64,000 nt of DNA from Acidobacteriota bacterium (GTDB lineage Bacteria; Acidobacteriota; Terriglobia; Acidiferrales; UBA7541), in assembly GCA_013289715.1 (NCBI GenBank), contig JABCZJ010000008.1, positions 1 through 64,000 of the forward strand, given 5' to 3'. The notes beneath the pieces are model-generated. The model was given only the letters and a program-made list of their open reading frames with translations. It did not search any database and was not told the origin of the DNA. Shown here one piece after another: positions 56,307 to 64,000 of this stretch; the first letter of the stretch is position 1; each line of letters begins with the position of its first letter. The position numbers and the translations under genes were made by a program.

Positions 56307-57080
56307 TTACTGGATCTGGAACGCGGCCTGGACGGTGGCGCTGACTGTGATTTTTTGGGGGCGCACGGGCGGGGGAGGCGGGGGTGCAGGAGCCGCGGCG
56401 CGATTCCCGTTTGCTGGCTCAGCCGATACCATGACTGATTCGGTGAGCGACGCTACTTGGTTGCCATAGTATTGCGCGACGCCGACTAGCTGGCGCACGT
56501 CGAGACTGGCGTAACGAATCGCGCCGACCTTTTGGTTGTTCTGTGCGAGCGCAGAAGTTGCGCGGCCTACCGCGTTTTTCATGGCGTTGGCGGCGGCATT
56601 TTCCTTGGCGTGCTCTTCGTCTTGCAGCGAATAGGTGAGCGAGCGGAAATCGACGATGCCGTCTTGCACCGCGCCGTCGAGGACCGGGCCAATTTGCGAA
56701 AAATCGCGGACCTTGAGCGTTATCTCTCCCTGCACGAAATAGTTTTTTGGCTTTTTATTGCGGTCTTTGTCATAGGAAGGGGTCAGCGTCAGCGCACCGG
56801 TGTAGATGTCTTCCCTTTTGAGGCCGCCCTTTTCGGCAACCGCCACAATGCGTTGCACGGACTGCGTCGCGGATTCGTAGGCTTTCTTCAGCTCTTTGTC
56901 CTGCGCGGAAATGTTGAAGGTGAGCGTGGCGAGGTCGGGATCGGTCTCGCAGCTCCCGTCGGCTTCGACCACTAAAGTGTCAGCGATGAATTTTACGTCG
57001 GGCTTTTGCTGCGCGCTTGCGGGGCGCGCCGGTGCGAGCCACAAGATGGCTAAGATTAGTGTTGGAACAATGCGCTTCAT
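56307..57080 (-). CDS. SIMPL-domain (DUF541) periplasmic protein
   Basis: 257 residues with a signal peptide (cleavage near ASAQ). The SIMPL fold is marked by LVVEADGSCETDPDLATLTFNI, SVQRIVAVAEKGGLKREDIYTG, YFVQGEITLKVRDFSQIG and the ENAAANAMKNAVGRATSLAQ-like helix, followed by a Pro-rich stretch near residue 235. Members protect against oxidative stress or form surface oligomers; the role here is unknown. Stand-alone. Confidence 0.88.
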   Translation of the reverse strand: MKRIVPTLILAILWLAPARPASAQQKPDVKFIADTLVVEADGSCETDPDLATLTFNISAQDKELKKAYESATQSVQRIVAVAEKGGLKREDIYTGALTLTPSYDKDRNKKPKNYFVQGEITLKVRDFSQIGPVLDGAVQDGIVDFRSLTYSLQDEEHAKENAAANAMKNAVGRATSALAQNNQKVGAIRYASLDVRQLVGVAQYYGNQVASLTESVMVSAEPANGNRAAAPAPPPPPPVRPQKITVSATVQAAFQIQ

Positions 57081-57548
57081 GTGCCCTCCGATTTTGCTGT
57101 GCCAATCGGGATATGCCAGACACCAGCTGTCTGCTCAGCTGGTTTGAGCGTGCCACAGCGGAAATGAAGGGCCTTAGGTTTTTTTAGATGTTCTTGCGCG
57201 AATCGTTATTGGCTGAATCTGGTGGGGGCACACCGTCCCACACTACCAAACAAACGCAGCTGAATTTCCGGGCGCCGCAACCTTCTTTTTGAAGGGTGCG
57301 GGTTTAGACACGGCGTGGCGCAAGCCGCTTCATCGAAGTTGAACCTCGCGTGCTGGGCCGGGAAGGCTGGACCACGCGGGAACAACGCAATTCCGCGCCG
57401 CGAAAATCAGAAGCCCAGAAAACCAAATGCCCAGAAACCGAAGAGCTCCATCCTTCCCAAAATGCGGGAAGGATGGGGCATCCGGTTCGTGTTTTTCAAT
57501 TTGCGACGAGTCAGCCGCTGGCTGCGTTACTGCGCGGCTGTTGATCGG
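57081..57548. other. 468-bp intergenic region
   Basis: No gene was seen. The only structure is the 11-bp hairpin at 57448-57476, downstream of the ice-binding-like gene. Confidence 0.5.
57448..57476. terminator. Hairpin, perfect 11-bp stem
   Basis: CCATCCTTCCC, 7-nt loop, GGGAAGGATGG. It lies 72 bp past the minus-strand stop of the ice-binding-like gene. It is strong but lacks a T-tract, so it may be a 3'-end stabiliser or a terminator. Confidence 0.5.
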
Positions 57549-59717
57549 TTATTGAGCTGGCACGTTGATTACGGTGTTCACCACCGTGACAGAGGCGTTC
57601 AGCCCGATCGCTCTGCCGTTCAGTGTGCAGACTGCGGCGTTGCCGGGGGTTGAGAACGTGACGCCCATGGAAGCGATTATCGTCCCGACCATGGTGCCGC
57701 CGCCCGCAGGATTGATCGTGGCGGCGCTGCCTACCTGCCAAAACACGTTCTTGGCTTGCGCTCCGTTGATCAAAATCACATTGCGAGCAACGGCCGCATC
57801 ACCCACGGTCAGCGAGCTGGCGGTCTGAAACACCCAGACGGCGTTGGTATTGCCTTGCGCGTCCAGAGTCAGATCCCCGCCGGTGATGAGAAACGTACCG
57901 CCCGCGGCCTTGTAAATGCCGGGAGGCAGTGTGAGGTTGGCAAGTTGTCCTGCGCCAGGATCGGTACCTCCGGGACGCGAGGCGGGAGCAAGAGCAAGGT
58001 ATGCCGCGTTGGCATCCGAGGCCGCCTGCGTGGCGATGGAGAAAGTGCTGGCGGTTCCTTCCTCCAGACACGTGCCATTCGGCGGTGGCGGGGCGGTGTC
58101 TATATTGCCGTTGACGAGCCCGATGTTGCTGCCGGTCTCGGTGTAGGTGCAGTCCACACCGTTATCGTGGAATCCGGTGACCAGTGTGGATGCGCCAGTC
58201 GTGCCGATGTCCCCGTTAATCACAGTGTTGATGCCCTGGTTGGTTATGCCCGCGCCGCCTCCGAAAGAACCGAACGTCGCAGCCGTACCCAGATTGGGCG
58301 CCAGCTGTTCGATCGTCGAGCCCGTCATGAAACTCCACGGATTCGAAATATTTCCGGCGGCCAGCGGATTGCCGGACACATCCTTCGCCGCGTTGGTAAT
58401 CGTGGCGGTGTAGTTGGTGGTGACGGTGAGATTTGCGCTCGGGGTGAAGGTGGCGATATCGCTGTCGACGTCGTAGGTTACGATTCCTGGGACGGACGCG
58501 CCGCCCGCTCCAGCCACGGCAACCGTGAACGTTCCCGGAGCCAGCACCGTGTTGGGATTCATCGCTTCGCTGAAAGTGGCGCTAACGGAGCCGTTGAGCG
58601 GAGCGGTGATTGACGCAGAGGCGGGATTCGTCAGAGTTATGGCTGGCGCTGTGGTGCTGGCACCAGCTCCGGTCGTAAAGCTCCAGACGTAGTTTGCGGC
58701 CAGCGCATTTCCAGTGAGGTCCTTCGCCGTGGTGGTGATCGTAGCGGTGTATTGCTTGGTGGCGGCGAGTGCGGCGCTGGGCGTAAACGTGGCGGTAGTG
58801 CCGGCATATTGAACCGTTCCCGGCACGGCTGCGCCACCTGTTCCGGCCACGGCCAGCGTGAAAGTTCCGGTCGTGGTGACTCCGGTTGGGTCCATGGCCT
58901 TACTGAATGTAGCCGTTACGATGGTATTCGTCGGGACGGATACTGCGGCCGATGCGGGAACCGTGGAAACGACTGTGGGTGGCGTGGTATTTGCATTGCT
59001 TCCCGTCGTAAAACTCCACACGTAACTGGCGAGCAAGTTGCCGCTGACGCTTTGCGCTGTGGGAGCAATTGACGCGGTGTAGCGGGTGCTCGCCGCGAGG
59101 TTGGAGGTGGGCGTGAATAGCACTGTATTGGCCGCCGCGACGTACGTGACGGTGCCCGGGACAGCAAGTCCGCCGCCCGCAATAGCCACACTAAATGTTC
59201 CGGCGGCGGTCAGCGTCGCCGGATTCATGGCCTGATTGAAGGTCGCCGCGATTTTTTGATTCAGCGGTATGGTAATCGCGTTCGTGGCGGGATTAGTGGA
59301 CATCACCGTAGGTATCGTTCCGGTGGTGAAAGTCCACACCATGTTGGCGAGCAATGCGTGCCCGAGAGTGTCTTGCACTCCGGTGGTGACGGTCGCGGTA
59401 TAGACCGTGCCGAGAATTAGCGGTAGCGTGGGCGCGAACGATGACGTTGTTCCGGCGCTCGTGACTGTGCCAAGAACCGAAACTCCGCCGGGGCTGGTCA
59501 GCGTAAATGTGGTGTTGGTGATCGTCGTAGGGTTCATCGCTTTGCTGAATGTCGCGGTGATAACCTGCGCAAGCGGTGCGTTGATGGCGCCGCGGGCGGG
59601 CGTCGTGGAAAGGACAGTGGGATTGGGCGGAGCCGATGTTTTTGCAGAGCATCCGGCGATCAGGCCGGTGACGAAAAGCGCAAGGATCCAGGACGTACGC
59701 AGCATCAACTGTTTCAT
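57549..59717 (-). CDS. Lipoprotein with four Big_5 domains and a DUF3494 ice-binding-like domain
   Basis: 722 residues. Lipobox LIAGC at residue 23. Four tandem SbsA-like Ig domains of about 105 residues follow (each with P-A-x-x-A, I-T-A-T-F-S-x-A-M-N-P and V-W-S-F-T-T-G motifs), then from about residue 485 a DUF3494 beta-helix (NLGTAATFGSFGGGAGITNQG, TVINGDIGTTGASTLVTGFH, GTFLITGGDLTLDAQGNTNAVWVFQ, AATINPAGGGTMVGTIIAS). DUF3494 proteins bind ice in several bacteria; surface adhesion is another option. Regularly repeated linkers suggest a rod holding the domain away from the cell. Confidence 0.9.
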   Translation of the reverse strand: MKQLMLRTSWILALFVTGLIAGCSAKTSAPPNPTVLSTTPARGAINAPLAQVITATFSKAMNPTTITNTTFTLTSPGGVSVLGTVTSAGTTSSFAPTLPLILGTVYTATVTTGVQDTLGHALLANMVWTFTTGTIPTVMSTNPATNAITIPLNQKIAATFNQAMNPATLTAAGTFSVAIAGGGLAVPGTVTYVAAANTVLFTPTSNLAASTRYTASIAPTAQSVSGNLLASYVWSFTTGSNANTTPPTVVSTVPASAAVSVPTNTIVTATFSKAMDPTGVTTTGTFTLAVAGTGGAAVPGTVQYAGTTATFTPSAALAATKQYTATITTTAKDLTGNALAANYVWSFTTGAGASTTAPAITLTNPASASITAPLNGSVSATFSEAMNPNTVLAPGTFTVAVAGAGGASVPGIVTYDVDSDIATFTPSANLTVTTNYTATITNAAKDVSGNPLAAGNISNPWSFMTGSTIEQLAPNLGTAATFGSFGGGAGITNQGINTVINGDIGTTGASTLVTGFHDNGVDCTYTETGSNIGLVNGNIDTAPPPPNGTCLEEGTASTFSIATQAASDANAAYLALAPASRPGGTDPGAGQLANLTLPPGIYKAAGGTFLITGGDLTLDAQGNTNAVWVFQTASSLTVGDAAVARNVILINGAQAKNVFWQVGSAATINPAGGGTMVGTIIASMGVTFSTPGNAAVCTLNGRAIGLNASVTVVNTVINVPAQ

Positions 59718-60355
59718 ATGATTCTCCTATTTATTGCCGTGGAGCAGAACGCTCCACAGCTTGAACGCCGGCCTGAGGAAGCGGCGAAGGCAAATCCCCT
59801 AGACTCTTTGCGACAAGGACCTCGATCATACTGGGCGCGATTGCTGGCGGGCTGGTTATTCGCGCCGCGGTTTCCCAAACCACATACGCGTGGTGCTGCA
59901 GCGGCGTCCCACGTTTGCGTTTGTGCCAAAACTGAATCTGGAAGACGGGATTGCAAGATGATTCTCACAGCAGGGAATCTGTGCACAAATCGTGCCAAAG
60001 CGGGTTATAGGATTCTAGTGTTGAGGAGCGAGCTTTCGCTTCGAGCTGAACCATTTACCTCGTAGGAAAGCCAAATCGCGGCGCTTTCCGCAACGGCAGA
60101 TGGCTTTGTTGCCTGACCTCGTTTCATTTTGGAAAGGAATCCGTGCCATTCTTGGATGCAAACTGGGAACGCCAATCTCCTGATTGGCGTCTTGCGTGAT
60201 CCCAACGCCCCAGCGGCTATTTCGCCGGGCGCCAATCGCGAGAATAACGTTCCCAGGAACCGCACTTGACGCATCGCATCAGCGGGTGATAGGACTACGG
60301 CAGTCAGCCCAGCAGTGCATGACGGTCGCCCGTCACCGCTTCGCGGAGGCTCCTA
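59718..60355. other. 638-bp intergenic region with hairpin repeats
   Basis: No gene was seen. The right third holds the hairpin at 60169-60190 and, about 60 bp on, a related GGCGCCAATCGCG...AACGTTCCCAGG block (60229-60259), which together form a large imperfect inverted repeat. Confidence 0.45.
60163..60259. repeat. Palindromic repeat with CTGGGAACGCCAATC arm
   Basis: The outer arms CTGGGAACG (60163) and CGTTCCCAGG (60250) are complementary; the inner hairpin ACGCCAATC-TCCT-GATTGGCGT (60169-60190) has a 9-bp perfect stem. The first 15 bp recur at 47761. Confidence 0.55.
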
Positions 60356-61408
60356 ATGCGTATCGCCCTCATTACGCTAGCTCTGGCTTGCACCCTTTCT
60401 CCCGCGCGCGCGCAAACCCACGACGTCAAGCCCACCGATGAAAAAGCTCTGAAGACTTACAACAACGCCGTGCAACTGATGAGCCAACGCATGGAGGCCG
60501 CCGCGCTGGGCGAGTTCAAGAAAGCGGACAAGCAGGACGGTGGGCACTGCTATGCCTGCCAGAAACAGATGATCAGGCTCGGCAGCGAGTTCGACGACTG
60601 GAAAACCGTCGAGCTTGCCGCCCAGGAAATGATTGCCGACGCGAAGGGTGACCGCGCCACCGCCATCGCGCATTATGAATACGGGGTGATGCTCGTCCGC
60701 GAGGCGACGCAGAGGCACAAAGAGGAACTCTACACGCGCGCGCACGATGAATTCACGAAAGCGCTCGCCGCTTATCCCGGATTTCCCGACGCGCTATTTC
60801 TAGATGGCAAGGCGCTCGCGCAGCTCCATCAGGACGACGCCGCGAAAACGCGCTTCGAGGAATTTGCCAAGATGCAGACAGCGGACGACCCCAACCACCA
60901 GCGCGCGCTGCGTTACATCGACAATCCCGAGCTGGCCCGCGCGCGCATGGCGCCGGCCTTCGCCCTAACCACGCTCGACGGCCAGCACATCTCCATGGAC
61001 GACCTGCAAGGTAAAGTCGTGCTGCTGGATTTCTGGGCCACCTGGTGCAGCCCCTGCCGCGAAGCCCTGCCGCATTTGCGCAACATCGCCAAAAAATTCG
61101 AAGGCCAGCCGCTGGTAGTGCTAAGCGTAAGCCTGGATGCGAATGAGGAGCAGTGGAAGAAGTTCGTCGCAGAAAACCAGATGACCTGGCTGCAATATCG
61201 CGACGGCGGTTTTACTTCGCCGATCTCAACGATGTTCAGCGTCACCGCCATTCCCCATACGTTCACGATTGATGCCGAAGGCGTCCTGCAGGACGAACAC
61301 ATCGGCGACGCCTCCATCGAAGGCAAGCTGAAAAAACTCCTGGCCCAAGCCCGCGAACTGCGGCAGCAACCGCAACCCCAGGCGGCAGAAACCGCCGCAG
61401 CGAAGTAG
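60356..61408 (+). CDS. TlpA-like thioredoxin with N-terminal TPR region
   Basis: 350 residues, secreted or periplasmic (signal peptide to about residue 20). A TPR-like helical half (about 28-190; YNNAVQLMSQRMEAAALGEF, AHDEFTKALAAYPGFPDALF) with a CYAC pair at 65-68 precedes a TlpA/AhpC-type thioredoxin domain (about 197-325) with the redox site C231-S-P-C234 (FWATWCSPC) and cis-Pro region TAIPHTF. It probably reduces periplasmic disulfides; the CYAC pair could be an extra thiol site. An Ala/Gln-rich tail closes it. Confidence 0.9.
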   Translation: MRIALITLALACTLSPARAQTHDVKPTDEKALKTYNNAVQLMSQRMEAAALGEFKKADKQDGGHCYACQKQMIRLGSEFDDWKTVELAAQEMIADAKGDRATAIAHYEYGVMLVREATQRHKEELYTRAHDEFTKALAAYPGFPDALFLDGKALAQLHQDDAAKTRFEEFAKMQTADDPNHQRALRYIDNPELARARMAPAFALTTLDGQHISMDDLQGKVVLLDFWATWCSPCREALPHLRNIAKKFEGQPLVVLSVSLDANEEQWKKFVAENQMTWLQYRDGGFTSPISTMFSVTAIPHTFTIDAEGVLQDEHIGDASIEGKLKKLLAQARELRQQPQPQAAETAAAK

Positions 61409-61522
61409 GCCAGCTTTAGGGTCACTGTGAGAATTGCAACATCCTACTTCGACCGTCCATTCAACCGACGCGCGCTCAGGAGATCTTCTCCTGGCGATCG
61501 CACCGGGAAGGGAAACCCGTTA

Positions 61523-62464
61523 TTACTGTGCGGAGGTCCAACTCTGATCGGGATTGAACTCGGTCATTGCGGCTGCCGTCTGTGCTGTAGCCGTCCCCAA
61601 ATCCTTCTGCAGCAGGACGCCGTCCTGGTTGATCATGAATGTCATCACGCCGGAGTTGCGGTATTCAGCGGGATAGGCGACGAAGGCAAAACCGCCAGTC
61701 ATCTTTCCGTTGACGAGGTAGTCCTTCGCGCCGCCGGGCGCGTTAGCGCCTTGCCGGGTGAGCATACGAAAGTAGTAGCCATGGAACGGCACATGCGCAT
61801 CTGGCTTCACGTTATAGCCTTCGTTGGTGGCGTATACCGCCAATGGGCCGAGCGGGCTTTTGGGCTGACCTTCCGCCGCCTCCCAGTACAAACCGTTCTG
61901 CTTGCCGCTGTCACTGATGAACTTCGCAGCGAACTGGCCGGTGCTTCCATCGTCGTGGCGCATGGAGAAGTATTCAGCCTCAGCGTCAACCAGCGCATTG
62001 CATACGTCTATGATCGCGAGTTCGTTGCGGCCGATGCGGCGCATCAGGATCTCGTCCCTTCCCGCAGCCACGTCGAAGTACCACTGTCCCGCGGCGTTCT
62101 TTTTCAGGGGGATCGGGAAGGGAAAATTGTCCGCTCCAACCAAGAGGGTTTGGGACCCGTCCGGCATCTTGCGCCAGCGATGCATCACGTCGTATGCGTG
62201 CACGAGTAAACCGGCGATCTCCTTGTCCTGCACGGGATCGCCAGAGAAAATGATGTCTTTCGCGTCTGGACCAAACACGGCGATCACCGCATTTGAATCG
62301 CCTGATCTGGCCGCGTTCAACAGCCGGTTACTCGCCTCGTCGGGCGAAGCAAACGTCTGGTAAGACGGTGGGGCGGACTTACTGCCGCATCCGGCAAACA
62401 GAATGACGATCGCCAGAGGAATGAGGCGACTCGTAATAGCGATTGTCCGCGTTGCTCGCAACAT
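61523..62464 (-). CDS. DUF2950 lipoprotein
   Basis: 313 residues. Lipobox FAGCGSK near residue 26. The DUF2950 body is recognised by YQTFASPDEASNRLLNAARSGD, PFPIPLKKNAAGQWYFDVAAGRDEIL, RRIGRNELAIIDVCNALVDAEAEY and GFAFVAYPAEYRNSGVMTFMINQDG. The start at 62464 has GGAGG upstream. Together with the DUF3300 gene 84 bp upstream it forms a pair that recurs across Proteobacteria and Acidobacteria. Function unknown. Confidence 0.9.
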   Translation of the reverse strand: MLRATRTIAITSRLIPLAIVILFAGCGSKSAPPSYQTFASPDEASNRLLNAARSGDSNAVIAVFGPDAKDIIFSGDPVQDKEIAGLLVHAYDVMHRWRKMPDGSQTLLVGADNFPFPIPLKKNAAGQWYFDVAAGRDEILMRRIGRNELAIIDVCNALVDAEAEYFSMRHDDGSTGQFAAKFISDSGKQNGLYWEAAEGQPKSPLGPLAVYATNEGYNVKPDAHVPFHGYYFRMLTRQGANAPGGAKDYLVNGKMTGGFAFVAYPAEYRNSGVMTFMINQDGVLLQKDLGTATAQTAAAMTEFNPDQSWTSAQ

Positions 62465-62548
62465 ATCGATCCTCCAAACTTGAGCTTTCAGCACTTCATC
62501 AAGCGACAAAAATTGAACTCGCTTGCATCTGCTTCGATGGCGTTGCGA

Positions 62549-63934
62549 TCACCTGCGACCGCGACCGTAGCTTGACGAACCGCGAGCACTGGACTGCCGC
62601 GAACTCCAGCCGCCGCCTCCACTGCTCATGGCCGATGACCCGCCGCTGTGTTCCTGCCCGCCCCAGCCGCTGGAACTGGATTTGTTGTAGCTGGATGGGC
62701 TTCCGCTCTTCTGGTCCCAACCGCTGCCGGTGTTGCTGTAGGTTTTGCCGTTTGCCGCCGCATACTTGTCGCCATTGGCGGTTTGGCCAATGGCGGCGCT
62801 GTTGCCGTTCTTGCCCGTCGCGCCATACGCCGAGGCACCGTTCGAGCTGTGCATCTGCCCAGTGGTTCCGTTAGCGTTGGTTTGGTGCTGGCTGTCGACG
62901 GTGGTGCCATTTTTCGAAGCGGTCGAGGCCCCATAGCTGCCATACGCATTGGACCCTTGCACGGTCGAGGCAGAGGCCCCGGTGTGCGGGTTGTACGCTT
63001 GACCGGCACTTACGCTGCCGTAACCGTTTGAGACCGTGCCGCCACGCGCGTAAGTCCCGGTGGAGGGGTTATAACCGTTTGACGCGTGTGCGCTGCCGCC
63101 GTAGCCGTTGTAGGCAGAGGCGCTAGAGCCGTAGTATCCGCCGTGCCATGCATTGTTTCCGTAATACGCGCCGCCGTGATAGACCACGGTTGTGCTGCCG
63201 TGCCATCCGCAGTTCCAACTGCTGTATCCCCAGGCGTAAGAGCCGCCCGCCATCATGGCCCCGACCGCAATGCCGACTCCAAACGCGACGACTGCGGCGC
63301 CGACGGGAGGCGGGGGAGCAACGTATGCTGGAACTACGTAGGGGTAGCCATAGACCACTGCGGGGTTGTACATGGGAACGTAAACCACCTGGGGATTCAC
63401 TGGTTGAATCACGATCACTTGCGGCGACTGTTGCACGACGGCAAGCTGCGTTGATGATTTCAAGTTGCCCGCAGCGTATGCTTTCGCGCGCAACACCTGG
63501 ATGGCCGCCATCACGTCGGCTGACTGCGTGTGATACGCCTCTCCCAAAGATGAAGTCCAGGATAGGTTGGACGCCAAGTTACCCAGCACGGACGGAAATT
63601 GTGTAAGCGCCTTCACGGCGGGATCCCACGGTTGCTGATCTACGGCCGCCATCAGCGCCGAGCCGGTCAGATTGCTGTGGTACTGATACCAGCCCTCCGC
63701 TGCGGCAATCTGATCCGGAAACGTCGCAGCTGCAAGAACCTGCGCTACCAGAGAGTCCGGATAGAGGGCGATGGGCGCGGCCAGCTGTTGTAACTCGTCC
63801 GCGGTTAGCGGCGCGCCTTGTCCCGAATATCCTGGTTGACCCGACTGAGCCCCAGTTTCAAATGGCAGCGTGCCGATGAGTAGCAGGACCGACAGTGCCG
63901 AAGACAAAAACTGTTTCATGAAGATCTTGATCAT
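62549..63934 (-). CDS. DUF3300 protein with Gly/Ser/Asn-rich C-terminal half
   Basis: 461 residues. A signal peptide (about 1-30) is followed by the DUF3300 domain (residues about 40-160; LTADELQQLAAPIALYPDSL, AEGWYQYHSNLTGSALMAAVDQQPWDPAVKAL), a PQVVYVPMYNP region, a hydrophobic segment and a long low-complexity tail rich in Gly, Ser, Asn and Tyr with YGxS repeats that looks disordered or fibrous. It precedes DUF2950 on the same strand. The start at 63934 has GGAGAG upstream; a TTG 18 bp further is possible. Secreted; probably envelope-associated. Confidence 0.9.
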   Translation of the reverse strand: MIKIFMKQFLSSALSVLLLIGTLPFETGAQSGQPGYSGQGAPLTADELQQLAAPIALYPDSLVAQVLAAATFPDQIAAAEGWYQYHSNLTGSALMAAVDQQPWDPAVKALTQFPSVLGNLASNLSWTSSLGEAYHTQSADVMAAIQVLRAKAYAAGNLKSSTQLAVVQQSPQVIVIQPVNPQVVYVPMYNPAVVYGYPYVVPAYVAPPPPVGAAVVAFGVGIAVGAMMAGGSYAWGYSSWNCGWHGSTTVVYHGGAYYGNNAWHGGYYGSSASAYNGYGGSAHASNGYNPSTGTYARGGTVSNGYGSVSAGQAYNPHTGASASTVQGSNAYGSYGASTASKNGTTVDSQHQTNANGTTGQMHSSNGASAYGATGKNGNSAAIGQTANGDKYAAANGKTYSNTGSGWDQKSGSPSSYNKSSSSGWGGQEHSGGSSAMSSGGGGWSSRQSSARGSSSYGRGRR

Positions 63935-64000
63935 TTTCTTCTCTCCGTTCAAGTCGCGTTGCCGGACAGGTGGTTGAGTCTCGGTTCCCAGGGGAATGGC

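Noticed and set aside
57756..58613. 285-codon plus-strand frame opposite the ice-binding-like gene
   Set aside because: Shadow of a repetitive Ala/Thr/Gly-rich gene; composition Arg/Gly/Val with no motif.

Overview
The window looks like chromosomal DNA of a high-GC, diderm soil-type bacterium, most probably an acidobacterium (Terriglobia-like; inferred from gene content, not from a marker search). Pointers are a complete Tol-Pal envelope system, two bacillithiol genes (bshC and a ypdA-type reductase), a MacB-like 'orphan' permease of the kind expanded in Acidobacteria, a secreted kumamolisin-type protease with Ig-like repeats, many ECF sigma/anti-sigma pairs and short DUF families typical of that phylum. 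No rRNA, tRNA, CRISPR array, integrase or transposase was seen.

Layout. 1-7.9 kb: carA (5' end outside the window), a small GIY-YIG protein, carB, a DapA/HOGA-type aldolase and bshC. 8.0-13.3 kb: a zinc-ribbon membrane protein, then an ECF sigma/anti-sigma pair divergent from a Tat-exported phosphoesterase, a cupredoxin and a DUF2231 membrane protein, then a lacD-type aldolase. 13.7-23.2 kb: secreted S53 protease, EVE protein, DUF4382 lipoprotein, GH3 beta-glucosidase and an ArsR/SRPBCC/DUF1801 group. 23.3-28.9 kb: nfo-leuS-membrane protein-guaA. 29-33 kb: XRE regulator divergent from a sigma/anti-sigma/Spy-like operon, a frameshifted secreted-protein gene, ssb and a DUF6526 gene. 33-38.7 kb: cpoB, pal, tolB, tolA/TonB, tolR, tolQ on the minus strand. 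38.8-47.7 kb: a secreted protein, miaB, a DUF151 nuclease-like protein, a DUF4410-like protein, CPBP protease, GNAT, parA-parB, a hypothetical gene and ypdA. 47.9-56.1 kb: orphan permease, three YCII/DGPF proteins plus the stub of a fourth, a Tat-exported esterase, a membrane protein and an ECF42-type sigma factor. 56.3-64 kb: SIMPL protein, ice-binding-like lipoprotein, TlpA-like thioredoxin, and a DUF3300-DUF2950 pair.

The main regulatory readings come directly from the DNA. A matched pair of divergent motifs (GGGAATAAAA, 14 nt, GT[T/C]) sits between the first ECF sigma gene and the phosphoesterase/cupredoxin genes. TGTCGA-N16/17-CG[A/T]C motifs stand upstream of the YCII genes next to the ECF42 factor. 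Two regulators (ArsR, XRE) have an inverted-repeat operator embedded in a promoter whose -10 lies exactly 7 nt from the ATG, implying leaderless autoregulated transcripts; several other genes show the same -10-to-ATG spacing. Three families of dispersed intergenic palindromic repeats recur through the window.
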